Positions 25,952 through 36,330 of a stretch of DNA of 64,000 bases are shown one piece after another. Under the pieces are notes generated by a model, which saw only the letters and a list, made by a program, of their open reading frames with translations, made no database searches and was not told the origin of the DNA. The first letter of the stretch is position 1. Every line of letters starts with the position of its first letter. The DNA is taken from the NCBI RefSeq assembly GCF_024498175.1, contig NZ_CP101823.1:434001-498000 (forward strand), written 5' to 3'. This DNA comes from Haloplanus salinarum. Its GTDB lineage: Archaea > Halobacteriota > Halobacteria > Halobacteriales > Haloferacaceae. The position numbers and the translations under genes are program-made.

Positions 25952-27103
25952 ATGGTTGATAGCTCCATTTCGAGGAGAAAAGTACTGCAAACGGTCGGTG
26001 GATCGGTCAGCGTCGGTGCCTTGGCGGGCTGTGCGGGTGGCGGCGGTGGCGGTAGCGAGGGCGACGGTGGCGAGATGACGACGACCGCACAGGCGTCCCA
26101 GGACCAGGACTCCTACACGTTGAATCTCGCGGAGTCGGCCACCCAGGAGAGCGCCCACTACCGTGGGACCGAGTTGCTCGCGGAGACCATCGAGGAGAAC
26201 TCGGACGGCCGGATCAGCGTCGACGTCGTCTGTTGTCAGAACGCCGGCGGTCCGCCGGAGATCACGAGTTCCGTCAACTCCGGAACGCTCGATATGGGCG
26301 TCTCGGCGGTGAACAACCTCGCGAACCTGACTGACGCGTGGCTGTTCGTCCAACTCCCGTACCTCTGGTCGGACCACGAGAACCTCTACGGCTTCTGGAG
26401 CGAGAACTACGGCGACGGCGGACGTGGGGAGGTCGTCGAACGGGTCCACGAGGCCGTCTACGAGGACCTCCCGAACATCGAGATCCTGGACTACTGGGGG
26501 AGCAACGGCGGGAGCATGCGTCACATGCACTTCTCGGACGACTCCACGCCGGTCGTCCCGACCGACGGGAGCGGCCAGGGGATCCGGGTGACCGAATCCC
26601 CCATCGAAGGCTCGACCGTCGGGAACTGGAACTTCAGTTCGACGCCCGTCGCGTGGTCCGAGACGACGTCGGCGATGCAACAGGGCGTCGTCCAGGGCAT
26701 CCACATCCACTACTGGTGGCTGTACGCCTCGGGGATGTTCGAGGAGATCAACTACACCGTCGAAACACAGACCCAGGACAGTCCGGCGATCCTGCACATC
26801 AACTCCGACTCGTGGGGCCGGCTTCCCAGCGACCTCCAGGAGGTGGTCACGTCGTCGGTCGCGGAGGTCACGCCCCAGCAGATCGAGATGGACCTGGAAC
26901 AGGGTGCCGAGGCCAAGCGCATGATACAGGAGGAGAACTCGGAGATCGAGATCTACAGCCCGACGGACAGCGAACTCGAGGAGTGGCAGCAGGTCACCGA
27001 GCCGACCTACGACGAATGGCTCGGGGAGGACGGCGTTCCCGAGGAGTTCGTCACGAGCGCCCTCGAGTTCCAGGACCACGACGTCCCGGGCGTGGAGCTG
27101 TAA
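25952..27103 (+). CDS. TRAP transporter solute-binding lipoprotein (DctP type)
   Basis: A 383-residue exported binding protein. The N-terminus has a Tat-type motif SRRKVLQTVGG and a lipobox ending ALAGC (about residues 21-25), followed by a Gly/Ser/Asp linker, so it is anchored outside by lipid. The mature part is a DctP fold with recognisable NSGTLDMGVSAVNNLANL and SSTPVAWSETTSAMQQGVVQG segments, the latter equivalent to the ligand-contacting tract of the family. The conserved carboxylate-binding Arg is not obvious, so the ligand may not be a simple dicarboxylate. It is followed 63 nt later by the membrane component. Confidence 0.92.
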   Translation: MVDSSISRRKVLQTVGGSVSVGALAGCAGGGGGGSEGDGGEMTTTAQASQDQDSYTLNLAESATQESAHYRGTELLAETIEENSDGRISVDVVCCQNAGGPPEITSSVNSGTLDMGVSAVNNLANLTDAWLFVQLPYLWSDHENLYGFWSENYGDGGRGEVVERVHEAVYEDLPNIEILDYWGSNGGSMRHMHFSDDSTPVVPTDGSGQGIRVTESPIEGSTVGNWNFSSTPVAWSETTSAMQQGVVQGIHIHYWWLYASGMFEEINYTVETQTQDSPAILHINSDSWGRLPSDLQEVVTSSVAEVTPQQIEMDLEQGAEAKRMIQEENSEIEIYSPTDSELEEWQQVTEPTYDEWLGEDGVPEEFVTSALEFQDHDVPGVEL

Positions 27104-27166
27104 TCCCCGCCGTCCCCCTCCGAGCCCGAACGACATGATGGCCCCCTCGACTCCCGTGCTCCCCCC

Positions 27167-29110
27167 ATGAGTACGGATACGCGCGTCAAGACCGGACTCC
27201 AGCAGAGCCTCGGGCGGATAGAGCCGGGTATCGACCAGGTCGAGCGATGGCTTCGGCTGGTACTCAAGTGGGCGTCGATCTGTGGATTGATCGGTATCGC
27301 CGTCGCGATCAACCTCAACGTCGTCGCGCGGTACGCCTTCGGGTTCTCCTTCGGCTGGGCGAACCCGCTGTCGGTGGTCCTCGACCTCTACGTCACGTAC
27401 GTCGGCGGTGCGGTCGCGTACTACGTCGGCGATCACGTGAGCGTATCGTATCTCTACCGGAAGTTCTCCGATCGGGTCAGGCGCTCGCTCACGATGATCA
27501 ACAACGGCCTGATCCTCGTCCTCGGCGTCGCGATGCTGTGGTTCGGCTCGCAGCTCGCCTTGAACCAGTCGAGTAGCCAGCACGCGCTGCTCGGCGTCTC
27601 GCTGTTCTGGACCCAACTCCCACTCGCGGTCGGCGGGCTGTACGTCTCGGTCGAGTCGACACGGCGGATCGTCGAGGCGGCCGGGGAGGATCTGGAGGCG
27701 AACTCGGTGGGTGCGATCGGCACCTTTCTGGCGTTCTCGGCCGTCGCACTGGCGCTGTACGCGGTGGGCCTCCCGTTGCCTCGGAACGCCGTCCTGGAGG
27801 TCGGGCTGGTGTTCGTCGCGTTGATCGCCATGATCCTGCTGAACGTGCCGGTCGCCTTCGGGATGGCGCTCAGCACGCTCCTCTTTCTCCTCGTGTTCCC
27901 GAACTCGCTCGATATCCTCCAGCCCCTGTTGGTCGTCCAGCAGATGGGCCAGGCCATCGGCGGCTTCTCCATCCTGGCGATTCCGATGTTCATTTACGCC
28001 GGTCGCCTGATGACCGCGACCGGGATCACGCGGCGCATCATCGACTTCGCGAACCTCCTCGTCGGCCGACTGCGGGCGGGGCTGTCACACGTCAACGTCG
28101 TGACCAGCATGCTCTTTGCCGGCATCTCGGGGTCGGCGGTGGCCGACACGGCGGCCGTCGGGAGCGTGCTCATCCCCGCAATGAAAGAGGAGGGATACGA
28201 CAGCGGGTACGCCTCCGCGATCACTTGCTCGTCTTCGATCATCGGCCCCATCATTCCCCCGAGCATCATCATGATCGTCTTCGCTATCACCATCCCCGAG
28301 GTGGGTGTGAGTGCCCTGTTCATCGCCGGGGTGGTCCCGGGGATTCTCTTCGGTCTCGGGCTGATGGTAGCGACGTACGCCATCGGTTGGCGAACCGACT
28401 GGGAGCGCGTCCCCGAGGTCGACAGCGCGGACCGTCCCTCGGCCGGCGAGGCGCTGTCGATCACCCGGGATGCCCTGCTCGCGCTCGTCATGCCGGTCAT
28501 CATCGTCGGGGGGATCCTCTCGGGGGTGTTCACCCCGACGGAGGCGGGCGCGGTGGCGGTCGGCTACACCCTCCTCGTCGGCGTGTTCGTCTACGACGAG
28601 ATGGATCTGGAGAGCTTCGTCGAGGCGTCGTACAGCACCGTCACGATGGCGGGGGTGACGCTGTTCATCATCGGCGCTGCCCGACCAATCACGTATCTCA
28701 TGGCGATCAAGTCCGTGCCCGAGGCCGTCGGGAGCGCCCTGTTCGCCTTGACCCAGCACCCGACGGCGTTGATCCTGCTGATCGTGGGAATCCTCGCCGT
28801 CCTGGCGATGTTCATCGAATCGATCGCCAACATCCTCCTCTGGGCGCCGGTGTTCACGCCGCTCGTCGTCCGGGTCGGTGGCGACCCGCTCCATTTCGCC
28901 GTCGTGATGATCATGACGCTGGCGATGGGGATGATCACGCCACCGTTGGGGGTGACCCTGTTCGTCGCGGCGCCGATCGCCGACACCGACATCGAGACGA
29001 TAACCAAGAACCTGGTGTGGTTCTTCCTCGTCGAGGCCGTCGTGTTGCTGTCGGTGATCCTGTTCCCGGAGATCGCCCTCTGGCTCCCCCGGGCGCTGGG
29101 GTACGCGTGA
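27167..29110 (+). CDS. TRAP transporter, fused DctQ-DctM membrane subunit
   Basis: A 647-residue fusion. Residues ~1-170 are the four-helix DctQ domain ([22 protein letters not shown]). From ~190 the DctM domain follows, with about 12-13 helices and the typical [40 protein letters not shown] and [14 protein letters not shown] tracts. It imports the solute captured by the adjacent DctP protein, driven by a sodium gradient. Fusion of Q and M fixes their stoichiometry. The substrate is unknown, and no catabolic genes are next to it. Confidence 0.93.
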   Translation: MSTDTRVKTGLQQSLGRIEPGIDQVERWLRLVLKWASICGLIGIAVAINLNVVARYAFGFSFGWANPLSVVLDLYVTYVGGAVAYYVGDHVSVSYLYRKFSDRVRRSLTMINNGLILVLGVAMLWFGSQLALNQSSSQHALLGVSLFWTQLPLAVGGLYVSVESTRRIVEAAGEDLEANSVGAIGTFLAFSAVALALYAVGLPLPRNAVLEVGLVFVALIAMILLNVPVAFGMALSTLLFLLVFPNSLDILQPLLVVQQMGQAIGGFSILAIPMFIYAGRLMTATGITRRIIDFANLLVGRLRAGLSHVNVVTSMLFAGISGSAVADTAAVGSVLIPAMKEEGYDSGYASAITCSSSIIGPIIPPSIIMIVFAITIPEVGVSALFIAGVVPGILFGLGLMVATYAIGWRTDWERVPEVDSADRPSAGEALSITRDALLALVMPVIIVGGILSGVFTPTEAGAVAVGYTLLVGVFVYDEMDLESFVEASYSTVTMAGVTLFIIGAARPITYLMAIKSVPEAVGSALFALTQHPTALILLIVGILAVLAMFIESIANILLWAPVFTPLVVRVGGDPLHFAVVMIMTLAMGMITPPLGVTLFVAAPIADTDIETITKNLVWFFLVEAVVLLSVILFPEIALWLPRALGYA

Positions 29111-29213
29111 TCGCACCCCCTGTCGCACCGACCCGTCCCCGCTTCGGGGTCGTCGCCGCCGTGGATCCGTCGTCGGTCGGTACGCTGATACGGCGGCCGT
29201 CCGACCGTGGCAT

Positions 29214-30512
29214 ATGGACGTGGAACTCACGCGGTCGCGCGTCGGCGGCCGGGCGCGCGCCCCTCCGTCGAAGAGCTACACACACCGGGCGATCCTCGCG
29301 GCGGGGTACAGCGACGGTGCCGCCGTCGCCGATCCGCTGGTGAGCGCGGACACGCGCGCGACGATGCGGACCGTCGAGGCGTTCGGCGGCCGCGTCGACC
29401 GTGCGACCGGCGACCGCCGCCTCGACGTCGAGGGGTTCGACGGCCGCCCCGGCGTCCCCGAGGACGTGATCGACTGCGCCAACAGCGGGACGACGATGCG
29501 GCTCGCGACGGCGTGTGCGGCCCTCGCCGACGGATTGACGGTGCTGACCGGCGACGGCTCGCTCCGCTCGCGGCCCCAGGGACCGCTGCTCGACGCCGTC
29601 GAGCAACTGGACGGCCGCGCGGAGAGCACCCGCGACAACGGGCAGGCGCCGCTCGTCGTCGGCGGCGGCGTCGACGGCGGCACGGTGTCGATTCCGGGCG
29701 ACGTCTCCTCGCAGTACGTCACGGCGCTGTTGATGGCTGGTGCCGTGACCGAGGCGGGGATCACCATCGACCTGGAGACGGAGCTGAAGTCGGCGCCCTA
29801 CGTCGACATCACGCTCGAAGTGCTGGCGGCCTTCGGGATCGAGGCCACGGAGACGGCCGACGGCTACCGGGTGCCCGGCGGGCAGGCGTACGGCCGGGAC
29901 GCAGCCTACGCGGTACCCGGCGACTTCTCGTCGATGTCGTACCTGCTGGCCGCGGGGGCGGTCGCCGGCGGCGACGACGGGGTCGTCGTCGAGGGTGCCC
30001 GGCCGAGCGCCCAGGGCGACAGCGCCATCGTCGACGTGCTGGAGCGGATGGGTGCGGACGTGACCTGGGACCGGGAGGCCGGCGAGATCACGGTCCGGGA
30101 GAGCGACCTCTCGGGGGTCGAGGTGGCGGTGGGCGACACCCCCGACTTGCTACCGACGATCGCCGTCCTCGGGGCCGTCGCGGACGGCGAGACGCGAATC
30201 GTCGACTGCGAGCACGTCCGGTACAAGGAGACCGACCGCGTGAGCGCGATGGCGACGGAACTGGAGAAGCTGGGTGCCGCCGTGACCGAGGAACACGACG
30301 TGCTGACGGTCCACGGCGGCGACTCGCGACTCCGCGGGGCGACCGTCGCGGGCCACGACGACCACCGGATCGTGATGGCGCTGTCGGTGGCGGGACTGGT
30401 CGCCGGGGGCACGACGACCGTCGAGGGTGCCGACCACGTCGACATCTCCTTCCCGGGGTTCTTCGACGTGCTTTATGATCTCGGGGCCGAACTGGAGGAG
30501 CATGAACGGTAA
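29214..30512 (+). CDS. aroA: 3-phosphoshikimate 1-carboxyvinyltransferase (EPSP synthase)
   Basis: A 432-residue EPSP synthase, which joins PEP to shikimate-3-phosphate. It shows the substrate-binding [15 protein letters not shown] near residue 18, [34 protein letters not shown] and, towards the end, [15 protein letters not shown] and [13 protein letters not shown]. The length is normal. The last 11 nt overlap aroC in another frame, so the two shikimate-pathway steps are coupled. Upstream is about 100 bp of spacer from the TRAP operon. Confidence 0.97.
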   Translation: MDVELTRSRVGGRARAPPSKSYTHRAILAAGYSDGAAVADPLVSADTRATMRTVEAFGGRVDRATGDRRLDVEGFDGRPGVPEDVIDCANSGTTMRLATACAALADGLTVLTGDGSLRSRPQGPLLDAVEQLDGRAESTRDNGQAPLVVGGGVDGGTVSIPGDVSSQYVTALLMAGAVTEAGITIDLETELKSAPYVDITLEVLAAFGIEATETADGYRVPGGQAYGRDAAYAVPGDFSSMSYLLAAGAVAGGDDGVVVEGARPSAQGDSAIVDVLERMGADVTWDREAGEITVRESDLSGVEVAVGDTPDLLPTIAVLGAVADGETRIVDCEHVRYKETDRVSAMATELEKLGAAVTEEHDVLTVHGGDSRLRGATVAGHDDHRIVMALSVAGLVAGGTTTVEGADHVDISFPGFFDVLYDLGAELEEHER

Positions 30513-31665
30513 CCGATTCGGTCGTCTGTTCCAGCTGACGACCTACGGCGAGAGCCACGGCGACGCGATGGGGGTCGTCGTCTCCGGCTGTCCCGCCGGG
30601 GTCGAACTCTCCACCGAGGACATCCAGCGCGACCTGGACCGACGCAAGCCCGGGCAGTCGATGATCACGACCAGCCGCGGCGAACCGGACGAGGTGCGCA
30701 TCCAGAGCGGCCTGCAGGACGGCTACACGACGGGGACGCCGCTGGGGATGGTCATCGAGAACAAGGACGCCCGCTCGGGCAAATACGAGCCGTTCGTCAC
30801 CGCGCCGCGCCCGAGCCACGGCGATTTCACTTACTCCGCGAAGTTCGGCACGCGCAACTGGGGCGGCGGCGGGCGGTCCTCGGCCCGGGAGACGGTGAAC
30901 TGGGTCGCCGCCGGCGCCGTCGCCAAGCGGGTGCTCGAGGCCTCGGACCACGACGTGCGGATCAAGGCCCACGTCAGTCAGATCGGCGACGTCGAGGCCC
31001 CCGAGGTGACCTTCGAGGAGATGCTGGAACACAGCGAGGAAAACGAGGTGCGGTGTGCCCACCCCGAGACGGCCGAGGAGATGCGCGAGGTGGCCGACCA
31101 GCACCAGACGGCCGGCGACTCCATCGGCGGCGCCATCTACTTCGAGTGTCGGGGCGTCCCCCGGGGACTCGGTGCGCCACGGTTCGACGGGGTCCCCGCC
31201 CGACTCGCGCAGGCGATGTACTCCATCCCGGCCGTCAACGACTTCGAGTACGGTATCGGTCGCGAGGCGCGGACGACGACGGGGGGCGAGTACAACGAGG
31301 ACTGGGAGTTCGACGGGAACGGCGACCCGACGCCCGTCGGCAACGACCACGGCGGGGTCCAGGGCGGCATCACCACCGGTCAGCCGATCTACGGCGAGGT
31401 GACCTGGCATCCCCCTGTGTCCATCCCGAAATCCCAGCGGACCGTCGACTGGGAGACGCGCGAGGAAAAGGAGATACAGGTCGTGGGCCGGCACGACCCG
31501 GTCCTGCCGCCGCGGGCCGTCCCCGTCGTCGAGGCGATGCTCTACTGTACGGTACTGGATTTCATGCTCCTCGGCGGTCGGATCAATCCCGACCGGATCG
31601 ACGACCGGCCGGGCGAGTACGACACCGACTACCACCCACGGAGCCCCGAAAACGTCGACGACTGA
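30502..31665 (+). CDS. aroC: Chorismate synthase
   Basis: A 387-residue enzyme converting EPSP to chorismate with reduced FMN. It opens [17 protein letters not shown] with the catalytic first His, contains [34 protein letters not shown], then [16 protein letters not shown] and [17 protein letters not shown]. It starts 11 nt inside aroA. The family signatures are complete, so it should be active. Together with aroA it supplies aromatic amino acid synthesis. Confidence 0.97.
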   Translation: MNGNRFGRLFQLTTYGESHGDAMGVVVSGCPAGVELSTEDIQRDLDRRKPGQSMITTSRGEPDEVRIQSGLQDGYTTGTPLGMVIENKDARSGKYEPFVTAPRPSHGDFTYSAKFGTRNWGGGGRSSARETVNWVAAGAVAKRVLEASDHDVRIKAHVSQIGDVEAPEVTFEEMLEHSEENEVRCAHPETAEEMREVADQHQTAGDSIGGAIYFECRGVPRGLGAPRFDGVPARLAQAMYSIPAVNDFEYGIGREARTTTGGEYNEDWEFDGNGDPTPVGNDHGGVQGGITTGQPIYGEVTWHPPVSIPKSQRTVDWETREEKEIQVVGRHDPVLPPRAVPVVEAMLYCTVLDFMLLGGRINPDRIDDRPGEYDTDYHPRSPENVDD

Positions 31666-31801
31666 GACGGCGGCTGCGCGCTCGAAGCCGGGACTGGCGG
31701 CGGTGGGATTCCTACGTTCGTGGGATTCGAGGCGCGCTCGATTTCACGGTTGATAATACTCCGTGGTCTATATCACCCGCCTGTCCGATCCACGGATAGA
31801 G

Positions 31802-32584
31802 ATGGTCGCCGACGTCCCACAGTCGAGCATCCGCGACTTCTTCGCCGATCTGGCGGACGCGTCGGCGTCGCTCGTCACGGTCAACCGAACCCGCCCGGAG
31901 CCCGTTCGGGACCTTCTGGCGGACGCCTTCGCCACGCAGTCGGTGGAGCTGTCGGAGCGGACGCTCCCCACGGATGGCGACGACCTACTGGCGCTGCGCA
32001 AGGACGGTGAAATCGCCGCGATCTCGTCGCTCGATCGGGTGATGCAGTCGTACCTGCTCGTGAACGCCGACCAGTTCAGGACGAGTACGCGGGCGTTCGA
32101 CGACGACGTCCCCGCGGTGTTGACGAACCTGGACGAGACGTTGTTCGACCTCCGGGGGTATCCGGCCTCCAACAAGGAGAAACTCCTCCTGGTGTTGATC
32201 TCGCGGCATATCGAACGGATGGCCTACGAGGCCGGCGAGGGGACCATCCGGTCGACCTTCCAGCGGCTCTCCCGCCTCGTGGACGAGTTCGGCACCCGGC
32301 AGGTGTACGAGCGCCTCTCAGGACGGACGCTCGACGTCCACGTCTACGGCGTGCCCGACGAGTCGCCGACGTGGCTCGACGCGACGATCCACCGCGGCAC
32401 CAGCGACGAGTACCGCAACTCGTGGTGTGTGGTGTACCGCCCGGCGAACGGGGCGACCGCCGACGGTCCGCGGTCGGCGGCGCTGGTCGCCAACCAGTAC
32501 GAACCGAACCGCTGGCGGGGGTTCTGGACGTACGATCCGGAGCGCGTCGCGCGGATCGACGACTACCTCGAACGCGCCTTCTGA
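31802..32584 (+). CDS. DICT sensory-domain protein
   Basis: A 260-residue soluble protein resembling haloarchaeal DICT-domain proteins: an N-terminal SSIRDFFADLADASASLVTVNRT segment, a middle helix SNKEKLLLVLISRHIERMAYEAG, and a C-terminal beta-rich half with DVHVYGVPD, NSWCVVYRPA and NRWRGFWTYDPERV. DICT domains are thought to sense light or ligands in signalling proteins, and function here is unknown. The ATG at 31802 is chosen over an upstream GTG because the domain begins there. It follows aroC by 136 nt. Confidence 0.78.
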   Translation: MVADVPQSSIRDFFADLADASASLVTVNRTRPEPVRDLLADAFATQSVELSERTLPTDGDDLLALRKDGEIAAISSLDRVMQSYLLVNADQFRTSTRAFDDDVPAVLTNLDETLFDLRGYPASNKEKLLLVLISRHIERMAYEAGEGTIRSTFQRLSRLVDEFGTRQVYERLSGRTLDVHVYGVPDESPTWLDATIHRGTSDEYRNSWCVVYRPANGATADGPRSAALVANQYEPNRWRGFWTYDPERVARIDDYLERAF

Positions 32585-32934
32585 TCGCCGCGAGATCGGC
32601 CCGCACGGGTAGTTTCATCGGTTCCGGTTCGCAGGTCGGTCACGGGATGACGATCAACCAACGACTAGGCGGAACTGCTCGATGCGGTCGAGTCCCTGCG
32701 GGCGGACGTCGTATCGGCATAGTGTCCACGATCTGATACGACCGCGATCGGATATCGTGACGGGGACGAGCGCATCGCCCGGGCCCCGGGCGGACGATTC
32801 CCGACCGAGGATCCGGTCGACGTTCCGAATCGCCCGGTCTTACATCATTTTTGCTTGGTAACGTATAGCAAAGGCTTTAGTCGAGCCGTGGTCAATTCTT
32901 TCGGTAGTGGCCCCCTGCGGGCCGTGATGTGAAT
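32585..32934. other. Intergenic region upstream of korA
   Basis: A 350-bp stretch with no convincing gene. A short in-frame tail (ELLDAVESLRADVVSA then stop, about 32671-32721) looks like a protein C-terminus but has a stop codon immediately before it. The last 100 bp become AT-rich (TTTTGCTTGGTAACGTATAG near 32850-32868) and probably hold the korAB promoter. Confidence 0.4.
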
Positions 32935-34821
32935 ATGACTGATCACGAACTCATGTGGCGGATCGCTGGTGGGTCGGGCGACGGTATCGCATCGACCAGC
33001 CAGAACTTCGCCAAGGCCCTGATGCGAGCGGGGCTCCACGTCTTTACGCATCGACACTATCCGTCGCGGATTCGCGGCGGTCACACGTACACCGAGGTAC
33101 GAGCCAAGCCCGAGCCGGTACGCTCCCGGGGTGACGGGTTCAATTGCCTGCTCGCGCTGGGTGACTCGTTCGCACGCAACCCCCAGGAGGGCGCCTACTA
33201 CGGCGACGAGGAGGTGAAGCCGCTCTCGGAGAACCTCGACGAACTCAACGAGGGCGGGGTCATCGTCTACGACACCGGCCTGTTGGACAGCGACGACATC
33301 CCCAACTTCGACCAGCGGGTCGAGGAGAACGACTGGCACGTCTACCCGCTCAACCTGCGCGAGATCGCACGGGACCACGGACGGGAGGTCATGCGGAACA
33401 CCGCCGGCGTCGGGGCGACGGCCGCCCTCCTCGGCATCGACCTCCAGTACTTCGAGGAGCTGATGGCCGAGTCGATGCCCGAGGACATCCTCGAACCCAA
33501 CACGGAGATCCTCCATTACACCCACGACATGGTGAAAGAGGAGTTCGAGTTCACCCACGACCTCCGGGTCCCCGAGGGCAACCACGACGAGGAACAGGTG
33601 TTGCTCTCCGGGAGCGACACCATCGCCTACGGTGCCCTCGACGAGGGCTGTCGGTTCATCGCGGGCTACCCGATGACGCCGTGGACCGAGGTGTTCACCA
33701 TCATGTCCCAGGCCCTGCCGGAGGTCGGCGGCATCTCCGAACAGGTCGAAGACGAAATCGCGGCCGCCGCGCTCGCGCTCGGGGCCTCCCACGCCGGCGT
33801 CAAGGCGATGTCCGGATCCTCCGGCGGCGGCTTCGCGCTGATGTCGGAGCCACTGGGACTGGCGGAGATGTCCGAGACGCCCGTGGTGCTGGTCGAGGCG
33901 ATGCGTGCCGGCCCCTCGACGGGCCTGCCGACCAAGCCCGAACAGGCCGACCTCGAACACGTGCTCTACACCAGCCAGGGTGACTCGAACCGCGTCGTGC
34001 TGGCGCCGGGGACGGTCGCCGAGGCTTACGAGCAGTCGCGGCTTGCCTTCCAGCTCGCCTACGGCTACAACATCCCGGTGATCCTGCTGTACGACCAGAA
34101 GCTCGGGGGCGAACTGATGAACGTGCCCGCGAGCCACTTCGACCGCGAGCCGAACCCCGACCTTGGTGCGGTGACCACCGAGGAGGAACTGGAGGAGGCT
34201 CCCCACGGTCCCGGCGGGAAGTTCCACCGCTACCGCTACGACGCCGAGGACGGCGTCAGTCCGCGGTCGATCCCCGGGCAGAAGGGCGGTCACTTCCTCG
34301 TCACTGGCAACGAACACAACCCGGCCGGCCACATCGACGAGGACCCCACCAACCGGGTCACGCAGGTCGAGCGCCGGATGTCGAAACTCGATGGCGTCCG
34401 TGAGTTCCTCGACGACAAGAACACGCAGACGTACATGGGCCCGGAGGGGGCCGACTACGGTCTCATCACCTTCGGGAGCCAGCAGGGCACCGTCCGGGAG
34501 GCGGTCGACCGCCTCAACGAGGCCGGCCACTCGGTGAAGGGGATCGGCGTCAGCGACATGATGCCTTACCCCGTCGAGGAGATGACCGAGTTCCTGGAGA
34601 GCGTCGACGAGGCGCTGGTCGTCGAGATGAACGCCTCCGGACAGTTCCGGGGGCTGACCCAGAAGGAGCTCGGCCGGTTCGGCGACAAGCTCTCCAGCCT
34701 CCTGAAGTACAACGGCGAACCGTTCGAACCCGCCGAGATCGTCGCGGGCTTCGAAGCGAGCATCGAGGGGCAGGACGTCCCCGACCAGCAGACGACCTAC
34801 GTCCCGGCGGCAGGTGACTAA
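32935..34821 (+). CDS. korA: 2-oxoacid:ferredoxin oxidoreductase, alpha subunit (gamma-alpha fusion)
   Basis: A 628-residue subunit. Residues ~1-185 are the fused gamma domain (GGSGDGIASTSQNFAKALM and the YPSRIRGGHTYTEVR CoA/contact region). The alpha domains follow, with SGSDTIAYGALDEGCRFIAGYPMTP and an SGSSGGGFALM loop. With the beta subunit it oxidatively decarboxylates a 2-oxoacid (2-oxoglutarate or pyruvate) to acyl-CoA, passing electrons to ferredoxin; haloarchaea use this in place of dehydrogenase complexes. The ATG at 32935 is preferred to the GTG two codons upstream. Substrate choice between Kor and Por is not certain. Confidence 0.92.
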   Translation: MTDHELMWRIAGGSGDGIASTSQNFAKALMRAGLHVFTHRHYPSRIRGGHTYTEVRAKPEPVRSRGDGFNCLLALGDSFARNPQEGAYYGDEEVKPLSENLDELNEGGVIVYDTGLLDSDDIPNFDQRVEENDWHVYPLNLREIARDHGREVMRNTAGVGATAALLGIDLQYFEELMAESMPEDILEPNTEILHYTHDMVKEEFEFTHDLRVPEGNHDEEQVLLSGSDTIAYGALDEGCRFIAGYPMTPWTEVFTIMSQALPEVGGISEQVEDEIAAAALALGASHAGVKAMSGSSGGGFALMSEPLGLAEMSETPVVLVEAMRAGPSTGLPTKPEQADLEHVLYTSQGDSNRVVLAPGTVAEAYEQSRLAFQLAYGYNIPVILLYDQKLGGELMNVPASHFDREPNPDLGAVTTEEELEEAPHGPGGKFHRYRYDAEDGVSPRSIPGQKGGHFLVTGNEHNPAGHIDEDPTNRVTQVERRMSKLDGVREFLDDKNTQTYMGPEGADYGLITFGSQQGTVREAVDRLNEAGHSVKGIGVSDMMPYPVEEMTEFLESVDEALVVEMNASGQFRGLTQKELGRFGDKLSSLLKYNGEPFEPAEIVAGFEASIEGQDVPDQQTTYVPAAGD

Positions 34822-34824
34822 CCC

Positions 34825-35763
34825 ATGAGTGCATTCTCAGCCATCGGTGAGGACCGCGAGATCGACCGCGAAGAGTTCACGCCCACCCTCGAACCACAGG
34901 CGACGTGGTGTCCGGGTTGTGGCGACTTCGGCGTCCTGAAGGCGCTGAAACAGGCCATGCCCGAGGTCGGCCGCAACCCCGACGAGGTACTGCTCGTCAC
35001 CGGGATCGGCTGTTCGGGCAAGCTCAACAGCTACTTCGAGAGCTACGGCTATCACTCGATTCACGGGCGCTCGCTCCCCATCGCGCGGGCGGCGAAACTC
35101 GCCAACCCCGAACTCGAAGTGATCGCCGCCGGCGGCGACGGCGACGGCTACGGGATCGGCGGGAACCACTTCATGCACACCGCCCGCGAGAACCACGACA
35201 TGACCTACATCGTCTTCAACAACGAGATCTTCGGCCTCACGAAGGGGCAGACCTCGCCCACGTCGCCGAAGGGCCACAAGTCGAAGACCCAGCCCCACGG
35301 GAGCGCCAAGGATCCGATCCGCCCGCTGTCGCTGGCGCTGACCTCCGGGGCCTCCTACGTCGCGCGGACGGCGGCGGTCAACCCGAACCAGGCCAAGGAG
35401 ATCCTCGTCGAGGCGATGCAACACGACGGGTTCGCCCACGTCGACTTCCTCACCCAGTGTCCGACCTGGAACAAGGACGCCCGGCAGTACGTCCCCTACA
35501 TCGACGTCAACGACAACGACGACTACGACTTCGATCCGACGAACAAGGAGGAGGCCGCCGCGATGGCCACCGAGGCCGAGCAGTCGCTCTACGAGGGCGA
35601 GGTGCTCACGGGTCGGTTCTACGTCGACGCCGACCGTCCCTCCTACTCCGAGGAGAAGCAGGCCATCGGCGAGATGCCCGAGGAGCCCCTCGCCGAGCGG
35701 TACTTCGACGACGACTACGAGTGGGAGCGGACCCACGACCTGCTTCTCGACCGACACAAGTAA
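34825..35763 (+). CDS. korB: 2-oxoacid:ferredoxin oxidoreductase, beta subunit
   Basis: A 312-residue thiamine-diphosphate-binding subunit. It has the N-terminal CPGCGDFGVLKALKQAMPE, a cysteine pattern tied to the [4Fe-4S] cluster with a further Cys in TGIGCSGKLNSYFES, and the ThDP motif GGDGDGYGIGGNHF continuing to NNEIFGLTKGQTSPTS. It begins 3 nt after the korA stop, so the pair is an operon. The C-terminal ~60 residues are acidic, as in halophilic relatives. It works with the adjacent alpha subunit. Confidence 0.93.
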   Translation: MSAFSAIGEDREIDREEFTPTLEPQATWCPGCGDFGVLKALKQAMPEVGRNPDEVLLVTGIGCSGKLNSYFESYGYHSIHGRSLPIARAAKLANPELEVIAAGGDGDGYGIGGNHFMHTARENHDMTYIVFNNEIFGLTKGQTSPTSPKGHKSKTQPHGSAKDPIRPLSLALTSGASYVARTAAVNPNQAKEILVEAMQHDGFAHVDFLTQCPTWNKDARQYVPYIDVNDNDDYDFDPTNKEEAAAMATEAEQSLYEGEVLTGRFYVDADRPSYSEEKQAIGEMPEEPLAERYFDDDYEWERTHDLLLDRHK

Positions 35764-35803
35764 CGTTCCCTTCGGGGTGAGCAACCCGTTTTCTCCTTCG
35801 CAA

Positions 35804-35814
35804 CATATTTTTTC
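35804..35814 (+). promoter_or_regulatory. TATA-like element before the Lrp-type gene
   Basis: The AT-rich run CATATTTTTTC lies 22-32 nt before the ATG at 35836, the spacing expected for a leaderless haloarchaeal transcript. The T-run could equally help end korAB transcription. Confidence 0.45.
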
Positions 35815-35835
35815 CGTGGACCGAAAGACACGTTC

Positions 35836-36264
35836 ATGGGAACGACAGCTACGGAACGTCGCATCCTCTCCGTACTCGAGGAGGACGCCCAAGCCTCCTA
35901 CGGGGAGATCGCGGACCGCGCCGGCGTCTCGAAACCGACGGTCCGGAAGTACATCCAACAGATGGAAGACGAAGGGGTCATCGTCGGCTACTCCGCCGAG
36001 GTCGATCCCAAGAAACTCTCGGGGCAGTCCATCGCCATCGTCGGTATCGAGGTCGAGAGCGAGCGCTACGTCGAGGTGACGCGGGCGCTGAAGTCGTTGG
36101 ACGCCGTCGAAGCCCTCTACACCTCTTCCGGGGACCACATGCTGATGGCGGAGGTGCGCGCGCCCGACGGCGACGCCCTCGGCGAGGTCATCAACGACGA
36201 TATCCTCGACCTCGACGGCATCACGGCCACACACCCGTCTTTCCTGCAGGAACGGTTGAAGTGA
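35836..36264 (+). CDS. Lrp/AsnC-family transcriptional regulator
   Basis: A 142-residue regulator with an N-terminal winged helix-turn-helix (RRILSVLEEDAQASYGEIADR and SKPTVRKYIQQMEDEGVI, residues ~8-50) and a C-terminal RAM/AsnC ligand-binding domain (IAIVGIEVESERYVEVTRAL onward). Such proteins form dimers to octamers and respond to amino acids or other small effectors. A position directly after korAB raises the possibility of control of that operon, but this is inference. It probably has its own leaderless promoter. Confidence 0.9.
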   Translation: MGTTATERRILSVLEEDAQASYGEIADRAGVSKPTVRKYIQQMEDEGVIVGYSAEVDPKKLSGQSIAIVGIEVESERYVEVTRALKSLDAVEALYTSSGDHMLMAEVRAPDGDALGEVINDDILDLDGITATHPSFLQERLK

Positions 36265-36330
36265 GGGCGACGGGCCGGATCCGGCCGAATCGGGCGGAAT
36301 CTTGAGGGGCCTCGGCGACCGAGCGTGACC

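Noticed and set aside
25946-27616. A minus-strand frame opposite the TRAP binding protein
   Set aside because: The plus-strand gene has a signal sequence and lipobox and a coupled transporter gene; the antisense has neither.
32845-34530. A 561-codon minus-strand frame opposite korA
   Set aside because: korA has complete family motifs; the antisense product is compositionally biased.
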